DNA of 64,000 bases, taken from NCBI RefSeq assembly GCF_004851605.1, contig NZ_CP031093.1, positions 1,798,001 to 1,862,000 of the forward strand, in the 5' to 3' direction. Made by a program: the position numbers and the translations under genes. Below, piece after piece: positions 1-13,724 of this stretch; position 1 is the first letter of the stretch; every line of letters begins with the position of its first letter. The notes beneath the pieces are model-generated. The model was not told the DNA's origin, did no database searches, and saw only the letters and a list, made by a program, of their open reading frames with translations. The DNA comes from Hydrocarboniclastica marina. GTDB lineage: Bacteria; Pseudomonadota; Gammaproteobacteria; Pseudomonadales; Oleiphilaceae.

Positions 1-63
1 TGGCTCATTTACCCGCTGCTCATGCCGGGGAAACGGTGCGCCTGACGTGAAGGGGGCGTCGAC

Positions 64-498
64 TCACATGATACGGACAGCGAGCACGTCGCAGGTCGCG
101 CCATGCAGAATGCCGTTGGCGGTTGAACCCAGCAGTAGCTGAATGCCATGGCGTCCATGACTGCCGACCACAACCAGGTCAATTTCCTTGTCCTCTTCGG
201 CCAACCGGTGAACTTCTGCTTCGGGACGGCCAACCAGCACGTGTTGGTTTTCTTTGCCGATCCCGTACTTCTCCCCGTAGATTTCGAGCTCTGCCCGCGC
301 TTTCTCGTCCAACTGGGTCTGCAGGTCCGTAAGATCCATTGGGATGTCGCCGCCATAGGCGTAACCAACCGGCTCGATGACATGTACCAGCATGAGTTCC
401 GCGCCGTGATTCTTGGCAATAGCCAGCGCTCTGTCCAAGACCTGCAGGGCTTCATCCGTAAGGTCTATGGCGACGAGTATCTTGCGGTAGTTTGCCAT
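64..498 (-). CDS. Universal stress protein (UspA family)
   Basis: A 144-residue cytoplasmic Usp-fold protein. The N-terminus (YRKILVAIDLTDEA) is the usual first strand with the conserved Asp. The C-terminal half carries VVVGSHGRHG followed by LLLGSTANGIL, the G-x2-G-x9-G(S/T) nucleotide-binding pattern of the ATP-binding Usp subgroup. Length matches single-domain Usp proteins (about 140-150 residues). The start is supported by an AGGAG ribosome site about 8 bases upstream. Such proteins accumulate under starvation or stress; the exact partner cannot be told from sequence. It is transcribed alone, away from the next gene. Confidence in family is high; the paralogue (uspA or another usp) is not determinable. 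Confidence 0.93.
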   Translation of the reverse strand: MANYRKILVAIDLTDEALQVLDRALAIAKNHGAELMLVHVIEPVGYAYGGDIPMDLTDLQTQLDEKARAELEIYGEKYGIGKENQHVLVGRPEAEVHRLAEEDKEIDLVVVGSHGRHGIQLLLGSTANGILHGATCDVLAVRIM

Positions 499-648
499 GA
501 TGTGAATCTCCTGCCTTCGAGTTTGCGACGGGTGACAAATGCTTCAGCTTGCTTACTTTATAATCCCAGCCGGCTCAGGACTCAAGAGCGGCTCAACAAT
601 ACCTGAACGCTAAAGGCACTGCGGCCGTCGTACCTGTCGACACCAGGT

Positions 649-1491
649 TCAATCTGACGGAGCCTGGGTGGTACTTTTCCTGCCCAGTGTTGGGATGGCC
701 GCTTCGAGGGATGCAATGATCTTTTTTGAATACCGGTTTATCACGAACGATACATTTCGTTCGTTGTATTTAATATAGGAGTCCTTGATGAATTGCCAGG
801 CGGAGTAAGCTTCTTCCAGCGCGGCGGACGCTTCTGGGCCAGCATCCAGCGCTGACAGCTGCTCCATCAGCTTGTTGAGGTCGTTGGCCTTCTGGTCGAG
901 TGGAGTGGCATCGCTGCCGCCCTGGAAGACCTGTGCAACGGTTGAAGAGGTGAAGATCGAATACTGAGACATCATCTGAGCCAACAGAATGGACGCTTCC
1001 CGCGCTGTTTCCGCCGGCGGGGACAGATCCAGGTCAGCTCGCTCTGCGGCAAGATCGTACAGCTCCTCTCCGAGCTGATTGAGCTCCCCTGCTTTTTCTG
1101 CGAGTTCCGAGACCAGTCGCAGGTCTGCGTAACCCCGGTTACGTACGTCGGTCACGTTTGTGTTCATGAGCTTTTTGAAGTCCTGGAAGTGCGCAGCCAG
1201 CGTCTGGTATCCCTTTTCCGGTAGCACTTCACCACGCGCATCCGCGATTGTTTGCATGAACCCGTTGGCCTGATTAACGGCAAGGACGATCTCCTCCAGA
1301 GTTTCCGGGTCGCGGGACGAGCTGTAGTTGTAGAATGCATTAATCGCGAGGTAGTTCTGGAGCCGGAAATTATGCACGGCCTCCAGAATGGGGTCGGTTT
1401 CCTGTGCTGACACCGGCCGGTTGAAAAGAGAAAAAAGCACAATTACTGCCAGGGCAAATAAAGCAGCAGGCGATCTGAACCGGATGTCCAT
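649..1491 (-). CDS. Secreted helical protein of unknown function
   Basis: I do not recognise this 280-residue protein. The ATG at 1491 is chosen over an upstream in-frame ATG at 1656 because it starts a good signal peptide (MDIRFRSPAALFALAVIVLF, then a cleavage-type VSAQ) and has a GGAG ribosome site about 11 bases upstream. The mature part is rich in Ala, Leu, Glu and Gln with almost no Cys and looks largely helical, so it is probably periplasmic. No catalytic motif is visible. It diverges from fadB across a 428-bp region, and nothing in the context shows a function. Confidence 0.75.
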   Translation of the reverse strand: MDIRFRSPAALFALAVIVLFSLFNRPVSAQETDPILEAVHNFRLQNYLAINAFYNYSSSRDPETLEEIVLAVNQANGFMQTIADARGEVLPEKGYQTLAAHFQDFKKLMNTNVTDVRNRGYADLRLVSELAEKAGELNQLGEELYDLAAERADLDLSPPAETAREASILLAQMMSQYSIFTSSTVAQVFQGGSDATPLDQKANDLNKLMEQLSALDAGPEASAALEEAYSAWQFIKDSYIKYNERNVSFVINRYSKKIIASLEAAIPTLGRKSTTQAPSD

Positions 1492-1919
1492 GAACTTTAG
1501 TTCTCCGTAAACGCGAATAGAAACAGGGGCAAAGTCGTCGACTCTGCAGGTATAGTGGCTCGCCATCCGACCTGTTGCTGCCAGCGACGTGGTAACACGG
1601 GAAAGCAAACCGGATTCCTTATACAGGTTAGCAGCGAATCCACGCTCAGCCACCACTAGTATGGCCCAGCATTAGCCGTCCATGGCTGATGCAGAAGCTG
1701 CGGGCTGCAAGGGCGCCATATCTTGCCAGCTCCAGCGAAGAAAGAAATTGACAAACGGCGCAAATTTTCACATCGTTGGCACTCCGATTCAAACGACTGT
1801 ATGAATTTCCTGCGCCGGCGCAGTCGCCGGTCAAATCTCGTGCGGCAATGATACGCCGGTACCTAGAGGGTATCGGTGGGTTCCTGTTGCAGCTTAAAAC
1901 ACAGACTGGAGATCAGTTG
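1492..1919. other. Divergent intergenic region upstream of fadB
   Basis: This stretch separates the secreted helical protein (minus strand) from fadB (plus strand). Open frames here are upstream extensions of the two genes without ribosome sites. A perfect TTGACA lies at 1748-1753 on the plus strand, but the best -10 match 17 bases downstream (CATCGT) is poor, so I do not call a promoter. A short TTCA-N10-TGAA inverted repeat lies near 1787-1804 and could bind a regulator. No terminator or RNA gene is visible. Confidence 0.4.
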
Positions 1920-5275
<3,356 letters not shown>

Positions 5276-5292
5276 ACGCGCTGGTATGAGGA

Positions 5293-5322
5293 GAAGCCCG
5301 GCCTAGTGCCGGGCTTCTTCGT
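5293..5322 (+). terminator. Rho-independent terminator after fadA
   Basis: A 10-bp perfect stem (GAAGCCCGGC / GCCGGGCTTC) with loop CTAGT lies 17 bases after the fadA stop, followed by a short, imperfect T-rich tail (TTCGTT). It ends the fadBA operon. Confidence 0.8.
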
Positions 5323-5367
5323 TAAGGCGAACAGGTAGCGGAAGGCGGGCGAATTCCGAAGCTTTAC

Positions 5368-5396
5368 TTGACCCTGTCGTAACTAGCACTTATATA
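5368..5396 (+). promoter_or_regulatory. Probable sigma-70 promoter of topA
   Basis: TTGACC (5368-5373) and TATATA (5391-5396) are separated by 17 bases. They match the -35/-10 consensus well and lie about 105 bases upstream of the topA start, which would leave a leader of roughly 100 nt. No other candidate in the fadA-topA gap is as good. Confidence 0.5.
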
Positions 5397-5500
5397 CTGA
5401 CGCCAAAATGCGGCGCGACGACGGAATCAGACAAGGTCATCGACCCGGTTTCATAGCGTTATTTCTCTAAACGACCATTGTGCGGGGTTTCTGCAGCCAC

Positions 5501-8170
5501 ATGGGAAAAAGCCTGGTTATTGTCGAGTCACCAGCGAAAGCGAAAACGATCAATAAGTATCTTGGATCTGATTTCGTGGTGAAGTCGAGTGTCGGCCATA
5601 TCCGTGATTTGCCGGTTAGCGGCACCGGAAAGAAGGTCGACCCCAAAGAGCGCGCGAAGCTGGCGGCACAGACGCGCAAGCTTGAGCCAGAGGAGAAGGC
5701 CCGCTACCAGAAGCAGAAAGCCCGGGACCAACTGATCGCGCGCATGGGCGTAAATCCCGAACGAAACTGGGAGGCGCACTACGAGATTCTGCCCGGCAAA
5801 GAGAAAGTTGTCAGCGAGCTGAAACGCCTTGCCAAGAACGCAGACCACATCTATCTCGCGACCGATTTGGACCGCGAGGGGGAGGCCATCGCCTGGCACT
5901 TGATGGAAGCAATCGGCGGTGAGCCGGAGAAGTACAGCCGCGTCGTCTTCAACGAAATTACCAAGCGCGCGATCCAGGAGGCGTTCAAGCAACCGGGTCG
6001 CGTCGATACCAATCGAGTCAGCGCACAGCAGGCCCGTCGCTTTCTGGATCGGGTTGTGGGCTTTATGGTTTCGCCGCTGCTCTGGAGCAAAATTGCCCGG
6101 GGCCTGTCTGCAGGGCGGGTGCAGTCCGTGGCAGTACGGCTTATAGTCGAGCGTGAACGTGAAATCCGCGCCTTTGTCCCGGAAGAGTACTGGCAGCTCT
6201 TTGCCAACCTGCAGCCGTCCGCCGCCGGGGAGCAACCTCTACGTTTTGAAGTCGCAAAGGTCAAAGGCGAAACCTATAGGCCTACCAGCAAAGCGCAATC
6301 AGACGCCCATGTTGAGCGTCTGCAGAAGGCCGACTACAAAATCATCAAGCGGGAAGACAAACCCACGCGTTCCCGCCCCAACGCACCTTTTATTACGTCA
6401 ACGCTGCAGCAGGCCGCGAGCACCCGTATGGGCTTCAGTGTCAAGAAAACCATGACACTGGCGCAACGGCTCTACGAAGCTGGCCATATCACCTACATGC
6501 GGACTGACTCCACCAATCTCAGCCAGGACGCAGTAGCATCGGCTCGAGGCTATATCGAGAAGCAGTTCGGCGAGTCGTATCTTCCTGCAGAACCGCGGCG
6601 CTACAGCTCGAAAGAAGGCGCGCAAGAGGCGCACGAGGCGATCCGTCCAACCGAAGTAAAGCTGAAGGCGAGCCAGATAAGCGGTCTGGAAAAGGATGCT
6701 GAGCGGCTCTATGACCTGATCTGGCGCCAGTTTCTGGCTTGCCAGATGGAGGACGCCCAGTACCTTAGCACGACAGTTACGGTAGGTGCAGACGACTACG
6801 AACTTCGTATTCGCGGGCGTATTGTCAAATTTGATGGCTTTACACGCGTTATGCCTCAGCAGGCGAAGAAAGACGAGGATCGGTCGCTGCCGGACATTGC
6901 CGAGGGTCAGACGCTTGCCCTCAATAAGCTTGAGCCGAGCCAGCACTTCACCAAGCCGTCGCCGCGTTATACCGAAGCCAGTCTTGTCAAAGAGCTGGAA
7001 AAGCGCGGTATTGGACGGCCGTCCACTTATGCAGCCATCATCTCAACGATTCAGGACCGGGGCTATGCCCGGCAGGAATCTCGTCGTTTCTACGCGGAAA
7101 AGATGGGCGACATTGTCACCGACCGTCTGGCCGAGTCGTTCTCGAATCTCATGGATTACAATTTTACCGCGAGAATGGAGGAGGAGCTTGATCACATCGC
7201 GGGCGGGGAGATCGACTGGAAGACCGTGCTGGATGAGTTCTATAAGGGCTTCACCCAACAGCTGGAGCAGGCAGAGTCACCAGAGCATGGCATGCGTGAG
7301 AATGCGCCTACGGAGACAAACATACCGTGCCCCAACTGTGATCGACCGATGCAGATCAGGACGGCCAGCACCGGTGTATTCCTGGGTTGTTCCGGCTACA
7401 ACCTGCCGCCGAAAGAGCGTTGTAAGCAGACAATCAACCTGATTCCGGGTGATGAAGCGGTCGACCTGGACGCGGATGACGGCGAAGGAGAGAGTCGGGC
7501 GCTTTTGAATAAGCGCAGGTGTGGCAAGTGCGGAACAGCCATGGATAGCTATCTGCTTGACGAAAAACGCAAGCTGCATATTTGTGGTAATAACCCCGAC
7601 TGCTCCGGCCACGAAATCGAGGAGGGGAGCTTCCGTATCAAGGGCTACGAAGGGCCCACCCTCGAATGTGACAAATGCGCGAGCGAAATGCAGCTGAAGA
7701 CCGGGCGCTTCGGTAAATACTTCGGGTGTACCAACAGCGAGTGTAAAAACACCCGTAAGCTATTGCGTAGTGGTGAGCCTGCGCCGCCGAAGATGGAGCC
7801 TGTGCCCATGCCGGAGCTGCAGTGCCAGAAGGTTGACGATACTTACGTGCTCCGTGACGGCGCTGCGGGGCTATTTCTGGCTGCCAGCAAGTTCCCCAAA
7901 AACCGTGAAACCAGGGCTCCGCTGGTTAAAGAGCTCAAGCCTCATGGAAGCGAACTCGACCCGAAATACGATTACATACTGAAGGCGCCGGAAAAGGATC
8001 CCGAGGGTAACCCGGCAATTATCCGCTTCAGCCGCAAGACCAAGGAACATTACGTGATGACCGAGGTTGATGGTAAAGCGACGGGCTGGAGTGCTTTCTA
8101 CAGTGGCGGGAAATGGGCTGCCCAAGAGAAAGAAAAAGCCAAAGACAAACCGAAAAAGAAGAAAGCCTGA
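5501..8170 (+). CDS. topA: DNA topoisomerase I (type IA)
   Basis: An 889-residue enzyme that relaxes negative supercoils by single-strand passage. The N-terminus is the TOPRIM domain ([12 protein letters not shown] with Glu9, and the acidic [12 protein letters not shown]). The active-site tyrosine is Tyr332 in the motif TYMRTDST. The C-terminal part has three four-cysteine zinc ribbons (beginning CPNCDRP, CGKCGTA and CDKCASE) and a very basic tail. ATG 5501 is preferred over an earlier in-frame start at 5480 because [13 protein letters not shown] is the standard N-terminus, although the ribosome site is weak. Slightly longer than E. coli TopA (865). Transcribed alone with its own terminator. 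Confidence 0.97.
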   Translation: MGKSLVIVESPAKAKTINKYLGSDFVVKSSVGHIRDLPVSGTGKKVDPKERAKLAAQTRKLEPEEKARYQKQKARDQLIARMGVNPERNWEAHYEILPGKEKVVSELKRLAKNADHIYLATDLDREGEAIAWHLMEAIGGEPEKYSRVVFNEITKRAIQEAFKQPGRVDTNRVSAQQARRFLDRVVGFMVSPLLWSKIARGLSAGRVQSVAVRLIVEREREIRAFVPEEYWQLFANLQPSAAGEQPLRFEVAKVKGETYRPTSKAQSDAHVERLQKADYKIIKREDKPTRSRPNAPFITSTLQQAASTRMGFSVKKTMTLAQRLYEAGHITYMRTDSTNLSQDAVASARGYIEKQFGESYLPAEPRRYSSKEGAQEAHEAIRPTEVKLKASQISGLEKDAERLYDLIWRQFLACQMEDAQYLSTTVTVGADDYELRIRGRIVKFDGFTRVMPQQAKKDEDRSLPDIAEGQTLALNKLEPSQHFTKPSPRYTEASLVKELEKRGIGRPSTYAAIISTIQDRGYARQESRRFYAEKMGDIVTDRLAESFSNLMDYNFTARMEEELDHIAGGEIDWKTVLDEFYKGFTQQLEQAESPEHGMRENAPTETNIPCPNCDRPMQIRTASTGVFLGCSGYNLPPKERCKQTINLIPGDEAVDLDADDGEGESRALLNKRRCGKCGTAMDSYLLDEKRKLHICGNNPDCSGHEIEEGSFRIKGYEGPTLECDKCASEMQLKTGRFGKYFGCTNSECKNTRKLLRSGEPAPPKMEPVPMPELQCQKVDDTYVLRDGAAGLFLAASKFPKNRETRAPLVKELKPHGSELDPKYDYILKAPEKDPEGNPAIIRFSRKTKEHYVMTEVDGKATGWSAFYSGGKWAAQEKEKAKDKPKKKKA

Positions 8171-8176
8171 CGTGGC

Positions 8177-8208
8177 AAAAAGGGGCTGGCGCTGCCAGCC
8201 CCTTTTTA
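8177..8208 (+). terminator. Rho-independent terminator after topA
   Basis: The stem AGGGGCTGGC / GCCAGCCCCT with a 3-base loop is flanked by an A-run on the left and a T-run on the right. It sits between convergent topA and the dehydrogenase gene, so it can act in both directions. Confidence 0.9.
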
Positions 8209-8236
8209 TCGGGTATCCATCACCCGAAGGCTGTCT

Positions 8237-9118
8237 TCAGGGTTTGTGAAAATGGCGTAGGCGTTCGAGCAGACTCGATGTGTCCCAGCGGCCGCCGCCT
8301 ATTGCCTGCACATCAGCGTAGAACTGGTCGACGAGCGCTGTCATAGGCAGACTGGTCTTCATTTTTCGCGCTTCAGCGAGGCAGATAGCCAGGTCTTTAC
8401 GCATCCAGTCCACGGCAAAACCGTGGTTATATTCCCCGGCGATCATCGTCGCGCTTCTATTCTCCATTTGCCAGGATTGCGCTGCGCCCTTGCTTATCAC
8501 CTCAACGACCTGATCGGCATCAAGGCCAGCCTGTTGGGCGAAATTGAGGCTTTCGGCCAAGCCCTGTACGACGCCTGCTACGGCGATCTGGTTGACCATT
8601 TTCGTTAACTGACCCTTACCCTGGGGACCCATCAACACGGCCTGACGACTGTACGCCTGCAGTAGCGGCTGTGCCTGTTCGAAAGCCGTCGGTTCGCCAC
8701 CTACCATTATCGTCAGCGCACCATTTTTGGCCCCCTGCTCACCACCTGAAACTGGAGCGTCAAGAAAAGACTGGCTGCGTGCCGCGGCCGCAACACCGAT
8801 CTCGACAGCTACCTCGGCAGACGCGGTCGTGTGATCGATCAGTAAAATCCCTTCTGGCGCATTGGCCAGAACGCCATGCTCACCCAGGTAGATCTGTCTC
8901 AGATCATTATCGTCGCCCACGCAGGTAACAACGACCTCTGCGTGCTTGACTGCCTCGCTAATGGTGCTGAACTGTTCGCCGCTGTATTGTCCGCGCCATT
9001 TCAGCGCTCGCGCTTCAGTCCGGTTGAAAACGGTGACAGGGTAGCCAGCTGAGGCAACGTGCCCTGCCATGGGATAACCCATGACACCCAGTCCAATAAA
9101 CGCGATTTTCGCTTTCAT
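8237..9118 (-). CDS. NAD(P)-dependent 3-hydroxyisobutyrate dehydrogenase-family oxidoreductase
   Basis: A 293-residue beta-hydroxyacid dehydrogenase. The N-terminal Rossmann motif is IAFIGLGVMGYPMAGH. The substrate-binding signature DAPVSGGEQGAKNG lies near residue 120, and the catalytic lysine is in GQLTKMVNQI near residue 170. Family members include 3-hydroxyisobutyrate dehydrogenase (MmsB), tartronate semialdehyde reductase and glyoxylate/succinic semialdehyde reductase, and sequence alone does not decide the substrate. AGGAGG precedes the ATG. It stands between topA and gltA with terminators on both sides, so the context does not point to valine catabolism. Confidence 0.88.
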   Translation of the reverse strand: MKAKIAFIGLGVMGYPMAGHVASAGYPVTVFNRTEARALKWRGQYSGEQFSTISEAVKHAEVVVTCVGDDNDLRQIYLGEHGVLANAPEGILLIDHTTASAEVAVEIGVAAAARSQSFLDAPVSGGEQGAKNGALTIMVGGEPTAFEQAQPLLQAYSRQAVLMGPQGKGQLTKMVNQIAVAGVVQGLAESLNFAQQAGLDADQVVEVISKGAAQSWQMENRSATMIAGEYNHGFAVDWMRKDLAICLAEARKMKTSLPMTALVDQFYADVQAIGGGRWDTSSLLERLRHFHKP

Positions 9119-9153
9119 AACGCCTCCTGAGCATCTCGTGGCGGGCTCAACGC

Positions 9154-9181
9154 AAAACGCCCCAGCAAAGTGGGGCGTTTT
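9154..9181 (-). terminator. Rho-independent terminator after gltA
   Basis: A stem of 11 bp (AAAACGCCCCA / TGGGGCGTTTT) with a 6-base loop lies just past the gltA stop. It has A/T tracts on both sides and would end gltA transcription on the minus strand. Confidence 0.85.
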
Positions 9182-9199
9182 TTAATCGCTAACCAGGCT

Positions 9200-10477
9200 C
9201 TACTTCTTGCCTGGGTAGTCGCGCTGGGTGTAGCCGGTATAAAGCTGGCGGGGACGGCCGATCCGGTAGTTTGTGCTTACCATTTCGTTCCAGTGAGCAA
9301 ACCAGCCTATGGTGCGGGCCATAGCAAAGATTACCGTGAACATGGAGACCGGTATGCCGATAGCCTTGAGAATGATACCTGAGTAGAAATCAACGTTCGG
9401 GTACAGCTTCCGCTCGATGAAATACTCATCCTCGAGCGCGATCTTCTCCAGTTTCTGTGCCATCTTCAGCATCGGATCATTCTCCAGACCCAGCTCCTTG
9501 AGCACTTCGTGGCAGGTTTCACGCATCACTTTGGCCCGCGGGTCGAAATTCTTGTAGACGCGGTGCCCGAAGCCCATAAGCCGGAAAGGGTCATCCTTGT
9601 CTTTGGCCCGTGCCACGAACTCTTCGATCCGGCTTTCGTCACCGATCTCCTCAAGCATGGCCAGCACGGCTTCGTTGGCGCCACCGTGTGCCGGGCCCCA
9701 CAATGCCGCGATGCCAGAAGCGATACAGGCGAATGGATTCGCACCTGTCGAGCCCGCAAGCCTAACGGTAGAGGTGGAGGCGTTCTGCTCGTGGTCGGCG
9801 TGGAGGATAAAGATGCGGTCCATAGCCTTCGCGAGCACCGGGTTAACTTCGTACTCTTCGCAGGGGTTGGCGAACATCATGTAGAGGAAGTTCTCCGCGT
9901 AGTTGAGATCATTGCGCGGGTACATGAATGGCTGGCCAAGGGAATACTTGTGACACATGGCACCGAGGGTAGGCATTTTCGCGAGCAAGCGGAATCCGGC
10001 TACTTCGCGTTCCTTTTCGTCGGTCATATCCATGGTGTCATGGTAGAACGCTGAAAGCGCGCCAACGACGCCACACATGATTGCCATGGGGTGCGCGTCG
10101 CGGCGGAAGCCATTGAAGAAGTGACGCATCTGCTCGTGGATCATGGTGTGGTTTTTCACCGTGTCCCGGAAGCGCTGGCCTTCGGCTTCGTTCGGCAGCT
10201 CTCCATGAAGCAGCAAATAGGCGACCTCCAGATAATCGGAGTTTTCGGCCAGCTGTTCGATAGGATAACCGCGGTGGAGAAGAACACCGTTGGCACCATC
10301 GATATAGGTGATCTTGGATTCGCAGGCTGAGGTGGAGACAAAGCCGGGGTCGTAGGTAAAAAGGCCTTCCTGAACCAGGGCTCGTACGTCGATAACGTCC
10401 GGTCCCGCGGTGCCGGAGTAGATCGGCAATTCAACAGTCTGTTCACCTACCGAAAGCACAGCTTTCTTGTCGGTCAT
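9200..10477 (-). CDS. gltA: Citrate synthase (type II)
   Basis: A 425-residue citrate synthase, condensing acetyl-CoA and oxaloacetate at the entry of the TCA cycle. The length and N-terminal beta domain (including the residues around [17 protein letters not shown]) are those of the hexameric, NADH-regulated type II enzymes of Gram-negative bacteria. The catalytic histidines are seen in [11 protein letters not shown] and [13 protein letters not shown], and the catalytic aspartate in the NVDFYSGI region. It is transcribed divergently from sdhCDAB across a 741-bp control region, a common arrangement that lets TCA genes be co-regulated. Confidence 0.97.
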   Translation of the reverse strand: MTDKKAVLSVGEQTVELPIYSGTAGPDVIDVRALVQEGLFTYDPGFVSTSACESKITYIDGANGVLLHRGYPIEQLAENSDYLEVAYLLLHGELPNEAEGQRFRDTVKNHTMIHEQMRHFFNGFRRDAHPMAIMCGVVGALSAFYHDTMDMTDEKEREVAGFRLLAKMPTLGAMCHKYSLGQPFMYPRNDLNYAENFLYMMFANPCEEYEVNPVLAKAMDRIFILHADHEQNASTSTVRLAGSTGANPFACIASGIAALWGPAHGGANEAVLAMLEEIGDESRIEEFVARAKDKDDPFRLMGFGHRVYKNFDPRAKVMRETCHEVLKELGLENDPMLKMAQKLEKIALEDEYFIERKLYPNVDFYSGIILKAIGIPVSMFTVIFAMARTIGWFAHWNEMVSTNYRIGRPRQLYTGYTQRDYPGKK

Positions 10478-10637
10478 GGTGTTCTCCTATCATCATGTGC
10501 TCAGGCGCTCACGGGGCTGTCAATGCGCCTCTGAATCCGTTTGAACGGATACGGTGCCGGAAATACGGCCCGTAGGGCAGGCTTCCGATCTTCACTGCGG
10601 GTACAAAATACCCACGCACGAAGAAGAACGGGGCACT

Positions 10638-10667
10638 ATTATCGCAGAACCCTGTCACCCATGTCAT
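10638..10667 (-). promoter_or_regulatory. Possible gltA promoter
   Basis: Read on the minus strand, ATGACA (10667-10662) and GATAAT (10643-10638) are 18 bases apart. That gives five of six matches in each box and a leader of about 150 nt before gltA. Moderate support only. Confidence 0.4.
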
Positions 10668-11060
10668 TGCATGCGCCAATTTTGCTGACGACATGAACGG
10701 ATTTGATGCTAAACAGTGTGGCAACCGCCGGAGCGGGCAGGAAGGGGAGGTCTGATAGCCCCGACGTTGGAGCGCAACCCTGTCGGGTTCAATTAAAGGC
10801 TGGGCCACATTCGCCTCAGCCCCAGTTGGCCTGCCACGCCTCTCCCGCGCCGTGAAAGTATGTCCAGGTCTGGCGGGGCCACACCCTTTAAGCGGTTTAC
10901 AACTCGACGCTACGCGTGAGTGTGGCCGCAAAATATAAGGATTAAGCTTTTTTTGTCAATCTATAATGACCGGCAAGCGTCAAAAGCCGTAAAACGGAAA
11001 AGGGTGCCCTTAACCACTCTTGGAAGCGCTGTGAATCCGCGTCCGCGCACGTTTGCCGGT

Positions 11061-11089
11061 TTGTAATTCAGGGGGGCAGTCCCTATAAT
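11061..11089 (+). promoter_or_regulatory. Probable sdhCDAB promoter
   Basis: TTGTAA (11061-11066) and a perfect TATAAT (11084-11089) are spaced by exactly 17 bases. This is the best sigma-70 match in the gltA-sdhC gap and leaves a leader of about 120 nt to the sdhC start. Confidence 0.6.
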
Positions 11090-11218
11090 CTCAAGCCCGT
11101 AAAAGTGAGTAGCAGGCTTATACGCTGCCCTTCCAATAAAAAAACTTTTCCTGAAATGCATCCCATAAACCGCTCCTCTATCTTCGGATGGCCCGGGGCA
11201 AAAGCATGTGAGAGAGCT

Positions 11219-11593
11219 GTGGATAATAAACGACCCGTCAATCTCGACCTCGGAAAGTTCCACTTTCCGTTACCCGCGATCACTTCGATTCTTCACCGCA
11301 TCAGCGGCATTCTGATTTTCATTGGTATCGCTTTCCTCCTTTACGGTCTGGATTTGTCGCTTTCCGGTGAGGAGGGCTTTGCGCAGGTACAGTCGATTCT
11401 GGACGGGTTCCTCGCGAAGCTCATTGTCTGGGGCATCCTTTCTGCTCTCGCCTACCATCTTGTCGCGGGGGTTCGGCATCTGCTGATGGATGGCGGCGTC
11501 GGTGAGTCTCTCGAGGGCGGACGGCTGGGCGCCAAGCTCGTTGTCGTAATCTCGGTCATTCTGATTGTTCTGCTGGGGGTTTGGGTATGGTAA
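11219..11593 (+). CDS. sdhC: Succinate dehydrogenase cytochrome b556 subunit SdhC
   Basis: A 124-residue membrane anchor of complex II with three transmembrane helices. It shows the SdhC signature ITSILHRISGI and the haem-ligand histidine region HLVAGVRHLLMD. The GTG at 11219 is chosen because the protein then starts VDNKRPVNLDL as in related SdhC proteins. The longer frame to 11105 adds a low-quality tail, and a GAGAG ribosome site precedes the GTG. The next gene, sdhD, overlaps its 3' end by a few bases, showing translational coupling in sdhCDAB. Confidence 0.92.
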   Translation: MDNKRPVNLDLGKFHFPLPAITSILHRISGILIFIGIAFLLYGLDLSLSGEEGFAQVQSILDGFLAKLIVWGILSALAYHLVAGVRHLLMDGGVGESLEGGRLGAKLVVVISVILIVLLGVWVW

Positions 11594-11934
11594 CCAGTAT
11601 CACCAACTTCGGTCGCAACGGTGTTTACGACTGGGTTTTTCAACGCGTCACGGCAGTTGTCCTGGCTCTTTACACGCTTTTCCTCGTCGGTTTCGTGCTT
11701 GCTTCGCCTGAACTTGACTACCAGTCCTGGGCGGCGCTGTTCGCGTCCACGTGGATGCGAATATTCAGCCTTATGGCGATCTTCTCCCTGGCCATCCACG
11801 CCTGGATCGGGCTGTGGATAGTGGTGACTGACTATCTCAAGAGCGCAGCTGTTCGTTTCTCGTTCCAGATTATTCTGGGCGCTGTAACCTTCGTTTATCT
11901 GGTCTGGGGTATTCAGACCCTGTGGGGGCTTTAA
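11587..11934 (+). CDS. sdhD: Succinate dehydrogenase membrane anchor SdhD
   Basis: A 115-residue three-helix anchor subunit. The segment SLAIHAWIGLWIVVTDYLK holds the haem b ligand His and the Tyr of the quinone site (His71 and Tyr83 in E. coli). ATG 11587 is preferred to a TTG two codons earlier; a GGGGG stretch lies about 8 bases upstream. It overlaps sdhC by 7 bases and is followed by sdhA after 3 bases. Confidence 0.93.
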   Translation: MVTSITNFGRNGVYDWVFQRVTAVVLALYTLFLVGFVLASPELDYQSWAALFASTWMRIFSLMAIFSLAIHAWIGLWIVVTDYLKSAAVRFSFQIILGAVTFVYLVWGIQTLWGL

Positions 11935-11937
11935 TAC

Positions 11938-13710
11938 ATGGGTAACATCAGAACCATTTCTTTCGATGCGCTGGTGATTGGCGGGGGCGGTGCCGGTATG
12001 CGGGCAGCGTTGCAGCTTACTGAGTCCGGTATCAACACCGCTTGTGTTACCAAGGTCTTCCCGACACGGTCCCACACCGTGTCGGCCCAGGGCGGTATTA
12101 CCTGTGCCATAGCCAGTGCTGATCCGAATGATGACTGGCGCTGGCATATGTATGACACCGTCAAGGGTTCGGACTACATCGGTGACCAGGAAGCGATCGA
12201 GTACATGTGCTCGGTTGGGCCTCAGGCTGTATTTGAGCTTGAGCACATGGGACTTCCGTTTTCCCGGACTGAAGAAGGCCGTATCTACCAGCGCCCATTC
12301 GGCGGGCAGTCCAAGGATTACGGCAAGGGCGGTCAGGCGGCCCGCACTTGTGCGGCGGCCGACCGTACGGGTCACGCGCTGCTGCACACGCTCTACCAGG
12401 CGAACCTGAAAGGCGGTACGACTTTCCTGAATGAATGGTATGCGGTGGATCTGGTCAAGAACCAGAATGACCAGGTGGTCGGCGTCGTGGCCCTCTGTAT
12501 TGAAACCGGCGAAGTCGCCTACCTGAAGTCAAAAGCGACGGTTCTGGCAACCGGTGGCGCAGGGCGTATCTATGCTTCTACCACTAACGCGCTGATCAAT
12601 ACCGGCGACGGCATTGGTATGGCCCTGCGGGCCGGCTTCCCGATGCAGGACATGGAAATGTGGCAGTTCCACCCGACCGGTATTCACGGAGCGGGCACGC
12701 TGGTAACCGAAGGCTGCCGGGGTGAGGGCGGCTACCTGATCAACTCCGAAGGCGAGCGTTTCATGGAGCGCTATGCGCCCAACGCCAAGGACCTGGCCGG
12801 ACGCGACGTTGTCGCCCGTTCAATGGTTATCGAAATCCTCGAAGGGCGCGGTTGTGGGCCCAACAAGGATCACGTGCTGCTCAAGCTGGATCATTTGGGC
12901 GAAGAAACGCTCAATCTCCGTCTGCCGGGCATTCTCGAGCTGTCCAAGACATTTGCCCATGTTGATCCAGTCAAGGCGCCGATCCCCGTGGTACCAACCT
13001 GCCACTACATGATGGGCGGCATTCCGACAAACGTCGGCGGGCAGGCAATTGCCCAGAATCCGGATGGTACTGACCGGTTTATCGATGGTCTGTTCGCCTG
13101 TGGCGAAGCGGCGTGTGTTTCCGTACACGGCGCCAACCGCCTCGGAGGCAACTCGCTGCTGGACCTGGTGGTCTTCGGGCGTGCAGCGGGCATCCAGATC
13201 GAGAATATGATCAAGGAAGGTATTGATCATATGGATGCTTCCGAAACCGATATCGACAACGCCATGAGCCGTCTGAACCGCTTGAACACCGCGACCAGTG
13301 GTGAACAGGTCGCGGATGTGCGCAAGGCGCTGCAGGAAACGATGCAGCTGTATTTCGGCGTCTTCCGGGATGGCGAAGCGATGAAGAAAGGTCTGGGGCT
13401 ACTCGACGAAATCGGTGAGAGGGTCCGTAACACCGTGCTTGCAGATCGCAGTGACGCTTTCAACACTGCTCGCATAGAGGCGCTGGAACTGGACAACCTT
13501 TACGAAGTTGCCTATGCAACCGCTGTTTCGGCGAGCGAGCGTAAGGAAAGCCGCGGCGCCCATGCGCGTAACGACTATACCGAACGCGACGACGAAAACT
13601 GGCTGAAGCATTCCGTTTACTTCCCCTTGGAGAAACGCCTGGGTAAGCGCGACGTGAATTTCGCTCCAAAAACGGTCGACACTTTCCAGCCGACCGTCCG
13701 GAAGTATTGA
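11938..13710 (+). CDS. sdhA: Succinate dehydrogenase flavoprotein subunit SdhA
   Basis: A 590-residue flavoprotein that oxidises succinate to fumarate. The dinucleotide motif [10 protein letters not shown] is at residues 11-20, and the covalent FAD histidine is His46 in [11 protein letters not shown]. The substrate-site segments around [21 protein letters not shown] and [19 protein letters not shown] are intact. Length matches E. coli SdhA (588). The start has a GGGGG ribosome site and directly follows sdhD. Confidence 0.98.
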   Translation: MGNIRTISFDALVIGGGGAGMRAALQLTESGINTACVTKVFPTRSHTVSAQGGITCAIASADPNDDWRWHMYDTVKGSDYIGDQEAIEYMCSVGPQAVFELEHMGLPFSRTEEGRIYQRPFGGQSKDYGKGGQAARTCAAADRTGHALLHTLYQANLKGGTTFLNEWYAVDLVKNQNDQVVGVVALCIETGEVAYLKSKATVLATGGAGRIYASTTNALINTGDGIGMALRAGFPMQDMEMWQFHPTGIHGAGTLVTEGCRGEGGYLINSEGERFMERYAPNAKDLAGRDVVARSMVIEILEGRGCGPNKDHVLLKLDHLGEETLNLRLPGILELSKTFAHVDPVKAPIPVVPTCHYMMGGIPTNVGGQAIAQNPDGTDRFIDGLFACGEAACVSVHGANRLGGNSLLDLVVFGRAAGIQIENMIKEGIDHMDASETDIDNAMSRLNRLNTATSGEQVADVRKALQETMQLYFGVFRDGEAMKKGLGLLDEIGERVRNTVLADRSDAFNTARIEALELDNLYEVAYATAVSASERKESRGAHARNDYTERDDENWLKHSVYFPLEKRLGKRDVNFAPKTVDTFQPTVRKY

Positions 13711-13724
13711 GGGGAGATCTAACA

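Larger units (their letters stand above)
10478..11218. other. gltA-sdhC divergent control region
   Basis: A 741-bp stretch without a convincing gene; open frames on either strand have no ribosome site or recognisable protein. It holds a probable gltA promoter (10638-10667, minus strand) and a strong sdh promoter (11061-11089, plus strand). A further TATAAT at 10962 has no -35. A small imperfect inverted repeat (GCGGGTA...TACCCACGC) is near 10597-10617. The length suggests room for several regulators. Confidence 0.5.

Noticed and set aside
1-50. Possible end of an upstream plus-strand gene at the window edge
   Set aside because: Two frames stop by position 50 and neither has enough residues to judge; nothing recognisable.
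10509-10931. 140-residue reverse-strand frame in the gltA-sdhC gap
   Set aside because: No ribosome site, odd composition, and it spans the promoter region; no family seen.
10962-10967. TATAAT as a second sdh promoter
   Set aside because: No acceptable -35 at 16-18 bases; the TTGTAA-N17-TATAAT further downstream is far better.
11452-12387. 311-residue reverse-strand frame across sdhC, sdhD and sdhA
   Set aside because: Antisense to three conserved genes with no recognisable protein.
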